Shown here piece after piece: positions 48,414 to 58,160 of a stretch of DNA of 64,000 bases (its first letter is position 1; every line of letters starts with the position of its first letter). The notes under the pieces were generated by a model that was not told where the DNA came from, did not search any database, and saw nothing but the letters and a program-made list of their open reading frames with translations. The translations under genes and the position numbers were made by a program. The DNA is from Blasia pusilla. Its lineage: Eukaryota > Marchantiophyta > Marchantiopsida > Blasiales. The DNA lies in the NCBI GenBank assembly GCA_050084515.1, contig CM114274.1:8990001-9054000 (forward strand), in the 5' to 3' direction.

Positions 48414-49560
48414 CTATGGGTCATCAAGGTTCACCACCTCACTAGAATCCCGACGAATTGCTGTTGGCAAGTCTGGATCTCGGCCGTATAACAGAAAATA
48501 AGGTGAGAAGGAAGCCAAGGATCCTTGGCAACTGAACCTATACCCCATGGCTAACCATGGCAACTGAATATCCCTGTCTCCAAGATGCCCCTTCTGTAGG
48601 CCATACTTGCGCAATGCCCTCTTCATTGTTTGAACCACACGCTCAGCCAAACCATCCGCCTCTCGATGATCTCGAGACGTGGTCCGATGATCAATCAACG
48701 CCTTGTCACACAAGACCTGAAACTCACCCTGAAACTTTGTACCCTGGTCGGTCAGCACTTCAGCTGGTGCACCAAAATGACTAAGAACTCTATCAAGAAA
48801 TGCATACGCCGTTCCCTCACTTGCCTTGTCCGGTAATGCCACCTACTCAATCCACTTGGAGAAGTGCTCCACCATCACCAACACATATCGATGATGTCGT
48901 ACAGTCAACGGTAACGGTCCCGCAAAGTCCACACTCCAACGGTAACCCAACCCCATAATAGGCAAGGGGTGTAATTGTGGTGTAGGGGCATTGAATGATG
49001 CCCTCACCCGGTCACAAACCATACAACATGACACCAATTGCTGCATCTGAGTATATTCACCAATACTGACCAAGGAGTAAGCTATACGTACGCTTTATCC
49101 CAAAATGTCCCAACTCCTCATGGGCATGTCGCACAATGCGCTCTCTCTGAGCCAAATGCGGCACTACTCGTACTCTACCATCCTCCCACACACGGAGAAT
49201 ATGTGTTCCCTCCAATCGATACCTCTTAGCACGTTGAAGAACAAGGTCTCGCTCCTTGGCACTCACTATGCATGGCACCCTACTGGTCCGTAGGAACTCC
49301 AACACCAACGCATCATCATGAATATCACGTTGATCCGTACCACCATCTCCAACCTTAGGATCTGAAGGTTGGCCATCTACCCTTTGACTAGAGTAAGATA
49401 TCATGTGGTCCTCCATACTAGAGTCCACCCCTAACCAACATAAAAAGGCGGATGCATGCCAACCTGGCACCATCTCCTCATCAACCTCGCCATGCCATCT
49501 AGCCCCAGTTTTATCCTCTTGGCTAGTACATGGGTTCCTACTCAACCCATCAGCATCAAG
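48414..49560 (-). pseudogene. DDE integrase, copy 2
   Basis: The N-terminal HHCC zinc region has R-H-A-H-E-E-L-G-H-F-G and C-C-M-V-C. The catalytic core has W-S-V-D-F-A-G-P-L (first Asp), L-T-D-Q-G-T-K-F (second Asp) and D-H-R-E-A-D-G-L-A-E-R (Glu), the standard retroviral-type triad. Frames are 49749-49057, 49073-48843 and 48842-48414, with small breaks between them. It would insert the cDNA. It is not a tyrosine recombinase, which matters for the unusual repeat layout. Confidence 0.88.
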
Positions 49561-50166
49561 GTTGGCAACTCCAGGTCTATGTACCACCTGGAAGTCATAC
49601 TCCTGTAAGATAAGAGCCCACCGTTCAAGCTTTCCTGTAAGCTTGTCAGACTCCATCAACCACTTGAGCGGCTGGTGATCAGTAATAAGGGTAAACCGTG
49701 TGCCAAACAAGTAACACCTAAAGTGTGCCACAACCCACACTACTGCCAAGCACTCTCCCTCATATGAACTATAGCGATGGCAGCTGCATTATTCGAAACG
49801 ACTTGCATAGGCCACCACAAACTCCATGTGCTCATCATCATGTTGTGTCAACACCGCTCCAAGTCCCAACCTACTCCAATCAGTGTGTAACTGAAATGGT
49901 CGCCCCCTGATAGGTCTCCTCAAGATAGGTGCCGCCACCAACTGGGCCTTAAGCTCCACAAAAGCTCTCTCCTGATCATCTCCCCAGTGCCACTCTTGAT
50001 CTGATTTCAGCAATTGGTTCAAAGGCTTTGCCATAGCACTAAATCCCTTCACATACCTCCGATAGTAGTTCGCCAATCCCATGAATTCCCGAACTCTACT
50101 CACATCTCTTTGGGACGCGAATAAGTGCAACAGCCTCCACCTTTGCTTGCTGAACTCCCAAACCAC
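49560..50166 (-). pseudogene. RT connection and RNase H, copy 2
   Basis: R-E-F-M-G-L-A-N-Y-Y-R-R-Y-V-K-G-F and A-K-P-L-N-Q-L-L-K mark the RT thumb/connection. F-Q-L-H-T-D-W-S-R-L-G-L-G-A-V-L carries the first RNase H aspartate, T-L-I-T-D-H-Q-P-L-K-W-L the third, and N-L-D-A-D-G-L-S-R the last. A frameshift at about 49790 falls next to the expected E-C-L-A block. It would degrade the RNA strand during cDNA synthesis. Confidence 0.87.
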
Positions 50167-51004
50167 CTGGATAGATCACATGAACCAAGTACTCAACATC
50201 CTCATGGAAGAACTTACACTTTCCTGGATGCAAACGTAGACCATGAGCTTTCAACCGCTCAAACACCATCTGTAAATGTATTTGATGCTCCTCCATCGTG
50301 TTACTGAACACCAAGATATCATCAATGTAACACCGAAAAAAATCCAACCCTGCTAGGATCCTGTCCATCACTCTTTGAAACTCGGTAGGTGCATTCTTCA
50401 ACCCAAAGGGTAAGAATTTCCACTGGTATAAACAATCCTTCCCATGAGAGTTGACACCCCAAAATGTTGTCTTGGCCTCTTCACTCTCCCAAATCGGCAA
50501 TTGATGGTATCCTGCCCGAAGATCCAAAGTACTGAAAATCTTTGCCTGTCCCACCACATCGAAGATCTCCTCAGGTGTAGGCATGGCATACCTATCGGCC
50601 TTGGTTTTCCGATTGATAGGACGATAATCTCCACACATCCGCCTATCCGTGTAGTTGCCATGCATATCCTTTTTAGCAGGCATGACAGTGGCTGATGCAT
50701 ACTCTCCATGCGACAACTCCACTAATCCAGCCTCCAAAAGGGCCAACGTCCTACTCTGAATCAGGTCCCTCTCCATATCACTATATCGGTAGGGACGACG
50801 GAAGATTGGCGTATCACTAGCCAAATCAATCCGTATACCGGGTCCAACCAGAGCACCCAACTCCTTCATGCTAAAGGCAAAACAACTCCTATAAGCACGT
50901 AGGAACTGTGTCAAGCGTCGTTTCTCACCTCCCGTAAGCTTGGGCCCAAGTAATGGCTCCCAAGTCTCCTCCACTAGCACACTAGAGGGAGAGGACGATG
51001 CCAT
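50096..51004 (-). pseudogene. Reverse transcriptase, copy 2
   Basis: This 302-codon open segment starts at an ATG that overlaps the end of the methyltransferase frame by about 23 nt. It contains the whole palm: M-C-G-D-Y-R-P-I-N-R, S-T-L-D-L-R-A-G-Y-H-Q-L, F-L-P-F-G-L-K-N-A-P-T-E-F-Q-R and the catalytic C-Y-I-D-D-I-L-V-F. The catalytic residues are intact. The frame ends at 50096 through a frameshift into the connection domain. This is the best-preserved RT in the window. Confidence 0.9.
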
Positions 51005-52209
51005 TGGCGCTCATAACCCCCTCACAAGATGATACACCCTTAGCTACACCATCATCTGAGCAAATAACTCCTCCACCAGCATGAGCAACCAACTCCACAT
51101 GCCCAGCCATTACATCCCATTTACTCCAAGGATACAAAATACTACTCTCCTCGCTCCCAGCCGATGCCTCTACGGTCCCGGTAGCCATCAAGCTCATTAC
51201 AAGGGGTGGAAGACCCACAGACATAGTCCAAAGTCGACGCTGCTCGGCCATACCAAGACTCAAAATCCAAGTCAAACAATTCAGGTCCATGGCCCGACCC
51301 AACACATGACGTCGTGAAGCCTCAAAAATGGAAGCAACCGCTGTCACACTAGTAGCAAATCCCATCGCACGCTCTCTCTCATCAGTGTTAGGCTCCACCA
51401 ACTGTCGCACATGAGAATCCCATACAAGCCCGGGACCACCTTCCCTGTAGGCATGTGACGAGGGAAAACTCACCAATGTGGGTAGTGCTATCCTAGGCTG
51501 GCCCACACGGTTCACGACTGCCATGGGTGACCGATCAATAACCCTCACCACTTGAGAAAGTCGCCCAGTATCCAAGATACTATCCACTTTAAGGCAAGGA
51601 TCCCGCTGCACTGCATCATATGCTCCACGTAGAACCTCCCTAGGCAACAAGTTTGTCCACCACAAGCATGGACGATGTGCACGCGAGCCAACTCGTGCTG
51701 CATCCAACAACACCGCTGGTCCAATCCAAGACCACACCTCATGAACACTCGCCATCATCCGGGTCCAAGTGTCACCCAATAATGGAACATTCTCAAGAAT
51801 GTAAGCTAGAGCACGTGCCTGATGAACCTGAAGATGTTGTAACACCCGTAACATCTCCCAAAACAATCGAGACCGAGGGTCGTGTAATCCCTCACCACGA
51901 CCAGCACGTCTATGATCCTGACATGACCATCCAGCAATCACCAAATCCACAGGACCAACCCTCTCAAGGTCCTGCGCTCCCAACAATACAATGTGTGATG
52001 GCAAAGCACGCTGGTACCCACGAATTGCTGATGGGGGCAACAACTCAGGATATCTCCTCATCAACTGACCAATATGTCGGGATGAGACTCTCTGGGCCGT
52101 CTCATCTCGCTCCACATACACGTATCTCGCATAGGAATACCGGCTGCAACACTACTGACCCAAACCAAAGTGCTAATCCCACCAAAGAGATCTAACACAC
52201 AAATGCCCT
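50982..52209 (-). pseudogene. DNMT3-like C5-cytosine methyltransferase domain, copy 2
   Basis: Motif I V-L-D-L-F-G-G-I-S-T lies near 52198-52170, in frame with the protease. A 1-nt loss near 52135 shifts into the frame 52121-50982, which runs unbroken for 379 codons: Y-V-E-R-D-E-T-A, L-V-I-A-G-W-S-C-Q-D-H (catalytic Cys codon 51923-51921, Ser in place of Pro), R-L-F-W-E-M, Y-I-L-E-N-V-P-L-L-G-D, R-A-H-R-P-C-L-W-W-T-N-L, T-D-E-R-E-R-A-M-G-F and G-R-A-M-D-L-N-C-L-T-W. Order and spacing match the catalytic half of DNMT3/DRM-type enzymes with no target-recognition insert larger than usual. A tail of about 75 residues leads to the RT. It would methylate cytosines using S-adenosylmethionine; the target is unknown. 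Confidence 0.9.
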
Positions 52210-53275
52210 CCGGCGGATCTTTGCCATACAATGGGTGTAGTATACAAAGGGGATAACCTAATGGACCAGAAGTAGGAGTCCGTGGGGCCTCCTCTTCCTC
52301 GTGAGGTATAATGACCTCACACCAAGCCTCCTGCACTAGGCGTCGCCTCTGCCGTAGTGCACCGCCTGAACTCCAAAGTGGCACATCCAACGATGAGGAT
52401 GCCACTGCTGCAAAAATAGGGACCTCCTCTACCTCCTCATGCACAGGCGAATCCATAGCAGAAACATTATCCTCCAAAAAATCTCTTGGCCAAGTGACTA
52501 CTCCACTAAAATCAGCCACATATTGTAACACTGTTGGGGAAGACCCTCCTGGTCGAGCCCCATAAATAAATCTCACATGAACTTGGCTCATACGTCCATC
52601 CCCGGACTGCCAACCAGGTCTATAAGACGCTGTCTCACTCCAGTAATCCATCTGAAAACCCATCGGGTACAATACTGCTCCTCCAACTAGTACATCATAC
52701 GACTCGGCTGATGTGACTACCGCAGATACTCCCAACTGAGAGCTATCAGTCGCATGATCTGGTCTCAATTGTACAGAAAACTTCTCCCGTGTCATGAATT
52801 GAGACCTATCATTGGCTCCTCCAAGTGATGTTTGAATTTGGAATGGGCAAGGCTCAAGCTCTGACCTCCAAATACCCAAACCAATACATGTCGCCTTTCC
52901 CAACATCAAAGGTTGGGCACCAGAGTCTAACAAGACTCTATCTAGTCTATACACCTGTCCTGTAGGACTCACCAATTGGAATATCCCACTCCGGTTGTCC
53001 AACATACATACACCAGGTGTAAGCCCCTCACGATCAATGGCTGGCCGGGCTGGTAATGCATCCATCTTCGCCGCTGCTACCTGCCAAGTAGCACTGGTAC
53101 TCAATGCTACACCTAACATAGAGGGTCGCTCCACCGCAACACGTGTAGCAGTAACACCCCCACGTTCACACAACGTAGCTGCTAGCTGAAATACAGGAGC
53201 TAAGTCAACTCCTAAAGCCATCAGCTCCGTGGCCGAAAACAATGGGGATCCCAACACTAAAGTTGTCATCCGCAC
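52210..53275 (-). pseudogene. Aspartic protease and linker, copy 2
   Basis: This open frame contains R-V-L-L-D-S-G-A-Q-P-L-M-L-G-K (active site intact), E-S-Y-D-V-L-V-G-G-A-V-L-Y-P-M-G-F and Y-G-A-R-P-G-G. An acidic linker with P-H-E-E-E-E-A-P follows and runs without a break into methyltransferase motif I. That continuity shows the methyltransferase is part of the Pol polyprotein. The full frame is 53275-52061, 404 codons. Confidence 0.88.
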
Positions 53276-53497
53276 ATCTTTGCACTAGATCTTTGCATCC
53301 GTGTCTACTACACGCGATGTAGATGCCTCGATCCCCCACTGCCGGCTCAATAGGCTACGTAGGAACCATGGATGGAGTCATAAGCACCTCAGACAACAAG
53401 AATGACTGGGGAAGCCTAGCCTGCCTCCCAGCCTCACCCCTCTGTGGGTCCAACTCCACAATAGCACCACGTGGCTACGTGGCTCAAGTGGCTCCTC

Positions 53498-55005
53498 TCA
53501 GAATCGGTGATGCCTCAACTTTGGCCGCACTCGCCATATAATAGAGATCATCCCTCCATAAGAGGTGGAAGCCCTCGCTCTCGAACCCGATCTATCCGGA
53601 TACGAGCCATAGTAGCCAACCGCTCCAATGCTCAATCCTGGCGACCATAGGCGACTGTCAGAGTGGTAGGGGTGGCCACCGAGGCTCTCCAACCACCTGG
53701 TCCACCTCTACCACCTCTACCACCTCGGCCTCTCGGAGCTACTCCACCACGGCCGCGGCCTGATCTCAACCGGATGAAGATCAAAGCAACGCTCTCGAGG
53801 ATGACCTGGTCTCCCGCAATGATCACTGAGTTGGGGCCAACGAGGCCCATCCTCCAAAGTCCATCTCCCATCCTCTTGGGACAAAACTTCCTAACATGAT
53901 CACCTCCTTATGTCCAACATGATCGCCCTTGCTGCGGGGCAGCAAATGAAGGCAATGGTCTCTGCAAGTGTCCCTCTAAGACTGGATCGAGGTCGTGTGT
54001 ACCCCACGACTCCCACTACTACTACCACCACCACTACTACGAGACTGTGTGAGGTGGACTGCTGAACACGAGAAGTAGTAGTTGTATCCCTACTGAATGC
54101 GGATGTCACCACTCTCTCCTTCACCATGTTAAGCTCAATCTTCTCAGATAGAGCAAACACATGGGTCAATGTGGGTGAATCATCACTCATAAGAGTAGCA
54201 TCACGCCCTACGGCGCAACTCTGTCCAAGATCCCATACAAAACCGGATCGCTTGAGCCTCAGTCACACCCTGGGTAACTAAAATCAAGCGTCGCATACGA
54301 GTGTATGCCTCACGAAGACTCTCACCAGTCTTTCGCTCAAATTCTTGAAGACTCCTCAACTTCTCTATCTTCACTCCCTGATAGTTCTTCTTCAACCTCT
54401 TGAAGAACTGCAAATCGGGCTAAACGATGGTGGGGCACTAGTACCTCCACTAGTACCCCCACTCCGGCTAAATGCACTGTACCACTCAACGTCGGGCTGG
54501 CTGGCATAGTAGGAGCACTACTACCAATACCACCATGGGTGATAGATACATAGCCTGGAGACCAATATTGTCTCCACGCCTCAATCTCAGCAACATGGTC
54601 CTTCCTAAACTCATGGTAATCATCCATGGGTGGTCCCTCCAAGTGCTGAAACAACCCCTTCCAAGCCAAGAAGGGTGTAAACAACGTGGCGTTCCGCAAC
54701 ATCTGCATATCACACCACGTATCAAACTCCTGCATGAAGTCCTCCAACTCAATGGTGCCCACTCCACCCGAGTATCGTTGTGGGCCCTTCATGGCCCCAT
54801 ATATCCCGTCCATGTCCCAAATCAATGGAGCTGCAACACTCGATAACAACGTAGAAGACTCGGTGTTTGGAACACCCTCATCCTCCTCTTCATCAACCGT
54901 CGGGAGTGGAAAAGGTTGCCGATACCTAAATCCACTCCGTGTGAAACCATCACTGTCGGCACCACGGTCCCCAACCAAACCACCCGATAGCTCCGTTATG
55001 ACCAA
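53498..55005 (-). pseudogene. Gag, copy 2
   Basis: The longest piece (55005-54337) carries the central Gag region: an acidic N-terminal part, F-M-Q-E-F-D-T-W-C-D, F-L-A-W-K-G-L-F-Q-H-L-E-G-P-P and W-R-Q-Y-W-S-P-G. Further pieces at 54413-54201, 54190-53900 and 53871-53498 continue it through frameshifts. The zinc knuckle near 53810-53840 has lost two bases compared with copy 1, removing its first Cys from frame. There is no convincing ATG; the frame opens upstream of 55005 after a TGATAA. Confidence 0.82.
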
Positions 55006-55009
55006 CGCC

Positions 55010-55867
55010 GATGCCGCACCACCACCAAATTATCACCACTAAGTAACCAAGTGACGTCGATGTTGCTATACTATTCTAGCTCTACTAGCTATGGGTGTAG
55101 GCAACCTTACCCGTGTCATCACCACAAGAAGCCTCCCACGGTCTATTGGTCATCACTCCAACCTCACTACCGGTAGCACACAGGAGTAACACTACTCTGG
55201 AAATCAACGTCAACCCTAACAATGGGCGCGCAGGCAAGAAGCAACGTTGGACTTCCAAACACAGGAAGTCCAACGACAACCCTCCAATCGCAAATGGAAA
55301 TCAAGGTAACACAATCCACCAAACGTGGCGCCCCCTGAATCCACAGAACCCACCACACAATTCTAACGCAATAGCTACTCCGCTACGGGTCGGTGACGTG
55401 CTAGTCGAACTCGCAACACCTAAAAATATCACATGCATGGAGAGGCTACACCGTACTATGCGCTAGAGGTCCATCAACCAAAAACCTGAGATGCATAAAG
55501 CGCCTAACACCTCTCCGAACAACACCAAATGAGCTACAACAGTGTGTACACTGGCATAGTTAAGAACTCAGCACTTAAGCGTCTTCCAGGCATAATAGCC
55601 CAAAGATGGGTGACCAGTTATGCAACACTCAAATCACAAATCCTACAAAAATTGCCTCACGCCCAAGCAAGCAAGCTTGCTTGCTTGCTCCTTGCTCCTT
55701 GCTCCTTGCTCCTTACTCCGCCTCTCACGCCCACTCGCCCCGAGCTACCACGAGTTGTCTCGAAGCCTCCAACATAGGCCACAAGCCACGAACATCCATG
55801 GTTGAGTACACAATCAGCCCTAACCAGATCCTACTGATCCACAATCAAAGCTACCATCGATCTACGT
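55010..55867 (-). other. 5' untranslated leader of copy 2
   Basis: It contains the CAAG/CTTG perfect palindrome near 55667-55690 followed by four CTTGCTC units, both shared with copy 1. No protein is supported. Confidence 0.6.
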
Positions 55868-55879
55868 CAGTTCTTTGAG
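55868..55879 (-). promoter_or_regulatory. Putative self-priming primer-binding site, copy 2
   Basis: The minus strand reads CTCAAAGAACTG directly after A1. It is the exact complement of CAGTTCTTTGAG at 56054-56043, the predicted RNA 5' end. The same arrangement occurs in copy 1. Confidence 0.7.
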
Positions 55880-56247
55880 TGAAATCTGTGAAAGACCTAC
55901 TGTCATAAAACACGTATAGAATCACATACAATCGAGCCAAACCCACTCCACAATGGGAGAATTTAGGTCGAAGCTTGCGGGAAACACCATAGCCAAGAGC
56001 TCTACTCACTACCAAGGCTAACTCCCAACGCAACAGACTCAACTCAAAGAACTGACTGTTCTTTGAGTGCACTCCACCTTATATCCTCCAACCTAAGAGC
56101 GGGACCTACTAGAAAAGTCACCCTCAACTGAGTAAACCCCAACCCTATGTATGAAATCGCATCTCTACCTAGACACTAGGGCCCTACATAAGGTATGGCC
56201 TCTACTAGCACACTATACTCTACGACATAATCCGTATGGTCATGACA
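55880..56247 (-). repeat. 5' terminal repeat segment A1, copy 2
   Basis: It is 368 bp and begins TGTCATGACC and ends ATTTCA on the minus strand. It lacks segment B on both sides. Confidence 0.9.
56043..56083 (-). promoter_or_regulatory. Retrotransposon core promoter: TATA box and predicted transcript start
   Basis: TATAAG at 56083-56078 is followed 30 nt later by the predicted start at 56053-56054. The first 12 transcribed bases would be CAGTTCTTTGAG. A second copy of the same motif in inverted form follows the TATA box, so the start region can form a hairpin. Confidence 0.6.
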
Positions 56248-56530
56248 TTCTTTACAGCAGTGCCTATGATTACACAGGCATCCCGTAGTCAGTTATTGGG
56301 TCAAGCTATGGACATGAACCATCTTACTTGGGTGTTCAGTCTTGGTTTGGTTGAACAAAGATGGATGCGAGATGCGTCTATGACATTACGTCCAATTTAC
56401 AGCGCAGCATCTATCGAGACGGGTGAGACATTGATTGGGGGCGTGATGGTGATGAGAGGCATCCATGGACTTCATGGGACATGTCACGATAGCACAAAGA
56501 GATGGGAGTTCATTTCGCTGATGTAGAATA
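56248..56530 (+). mobile_element. Plus-strand methyltransferase gypsy copy, right part
   Basis: It continues the methyltransferase C-terminus cut at 47141: A-S-R-S-Q-L-L-G-Q-A-M-D-M-N-H-L-T-W-V-F-S-L-G (motif X region) and the following tail, open to 56526. The RT and later domains are absent; the DNA then abuts the 3' end of copy 3. Confidence 0.85.
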
Positions 56531-56839
56531 TAGTAGAGTGTGTAGAGAGTTGGTGTTTGAGTTAGAGCGCGTGTTGCTGCTCCAGAGATTGTTGGTTAGC
56601 AACCACTATCCTTCTCTTCTACAGAGGTCAAAATATCTCCAATCGCCCCCCTAGCTGGTGGTTAGGTCCCTCTAACTCCAGATAGCCATCTATCCCTACC
56701 TACCATGACATACATCTCTCGGATGTTAAGAGCAATAAGGTCGGGTGCTCATGTGGCTCCATCGTTAGTCGCCTTCTTGTCATCCATGTCACAGCTACAA
56801 GTCGGAATGTAGAACTACCTTCTCTATGTACATCTGGGA

Positions 56840-57297
56840 CACATCCATCGTCCTTGAGGAACTCTAGTGAGAGTTGGCGTCAAACATGCCATCCTCTTGA
56901 ACATCCATCATATACTAGCATAGTGGCTGCACCATGGGCGGAACCACACAAAATACACGGCAAGCTGCATGAACTATTGCTAAGCTCGGATCAACTGTAT
57001 CGTCAATGTTTGGAAGATGACATGGCGCACAATTACGCACATGGTCCTTCCAAACCATACCATTGCGTCCCTCCAATAAGAGAACATCGGATGGCAAAAA
57101 CCTTACGCACTCTCAAGATGGTGCGCCTTGCAATCACGGGTGGGTGCCGTCTGCTGCAAGTAGACATAGTCTCCCTGATGAAACCTCCGAATAGTAGGTC
57201 GATAACCACCTCCCCGAATAGTCGCATACCTCAACGTATCCCGATGTTGCGCAATCGCCAAGTTCTCAAACACCATGGGCATCACTCTCCGAAACAA
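56840..57297 (-). pseudogene. Integrase C-terminus and PHD-like finger, copy 3
   Basis: R-F-H-Q-G-D-Y-V-Y-L-Q-Q and N-G-M-V-W-K-D-H-V-R-N-C-A-P-C are the GPY/F region. After frameshifts, the finger has C-I-L-C-G-S-A, a Y-D-G-C-S-R-G-W-H block and C-L-T-P then G-R-W-M-C-P-R-C-T and stop. The W-x-C-P-x-C ending and the D-x-C Cys lost in copy 2 are present here. The Cys before Asp is Tyr. Confidence 0.75.
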
Positions 57298-57306
57298 CTC
57301 AGCCCT

Positions 57307-58064
57307 CTAAGAACATGCTTGCATCCATACATCAGGGTCCTGAAGGTTCAACACCTCACCAACATCTCGACGAATGGCCATAGGTAAATCTGCCTCTCGG
57401 CCATAAAGCAACAAGTACGGTGAGAAAGACGCTAAGGATGCATGCATATTGAATATGTATCCCATCGCCAACCACGGAAACTGAAGGTACCAATCTCCTA
57501 GGTGACCTCTCTGCAAGCCATACTTGCGTAGTCCTCTCTTCACTGTCTGCACAACCCGCTCCGCTAGTCCATTCGCCTCAAGATAATCTCGCGACGCAGT
57601 GCGGTGGCCGATCAGTGTCTGATAACACAAGGCCTGAAACTCCCCGCGGAACTCTCTACCTTGGTCTATCAACACCTCAACCAATGCACCGTAATGACTC
57701 AACACTCAATCTAGGAAGGCATACGCTACTCCCTCACTTGCTTTGTCAGGCAATGCAACCAATCTCTATCCACTTTGAGAAGTGCTCAACCATCACCAAC
57801 ACATAACGATTATGGCGCTCCATCAAAGGCAAAGGTCTTGCAAAATCCAAACTCCATCTATAACCTAAATCCATGATTGGAAGTGGATGCAACTGTGGAT
57901 TCGGAGCATCGAACGATGCTCGAACCTCGGTCATACACTATGCATCTGGCAACAAATTGTTGAACGTCAGTATGCATGCCTCGCCACCAATATTGAATAT
58001 GGAGTAAGATGTACATCTGCTTCACTCCAAAATGACCCAACTCCTCGTGGGCATGACGCGCCAA
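57307..58064 (-). pseudogene. DDE integrase, copy 3
   Basis: R-H-A-H-E-E-L-G-H-F-G-V-K marks the zinc region, W-S-L-D-F-A-R-P-L the first catalytic Asp and L-I-D-Q-G-R-E-F the second. D-Y-L-E-A-N-G-L-A-E-R carries the catalytic Glu. All three acidic residues remain, though the frame is broken near 57740 and 57960. One stop separates this from the GPY/F region. Confidence 0.85.
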
Positions 58065-58160
58065 ACGTGCTCTCTATGAAGGATGAGGCACTGCACGCAC
58101 TCTACCATCCTCCCACACTTGCAACACATGTGTGCCCTCCCACCGGAACCGTCTAGCTCG

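Larger units (their letters stand above)
47142..56247 (-). mobile_element. Methyltransferase-bearing gypsy element, copy 2 (nearly complete, 9.1 kb)
   Basis: In sense order on the minus strand: A1 repeat (56247-55880), self-priming site, leader, gag, protease, methyltransferase, RT, RNase H, integrase, GPY/F, PHD-like finger, polypurine tract (47730-47719), B1 (47718-47613), A2 (47610-47248) and B2 (47247-47142). It sits inside another copy of the family with TTCT on both sides (47138-47141 and 56248-56251), a likely 4-bp target duplication. Its ends are TG...CA with a short inverted match, TGTC[A/G]TG. About ten frameshifts break the coding region, so it is not autonomous now. A1 and A2 differ by several substitutions and a 5-bp deletion, so the insertion is not recent. 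Confidence 0.92.

Noticed and set aside
47142-56247. A DIRS/Ngaro-type tyrosine-recombinase element, suggested by the split repeats
   Set aside because: The element encodes an HHCC plus D,D,E integrase, and no tyrosine recombinase was seen between RNase H and the 3' repeats.
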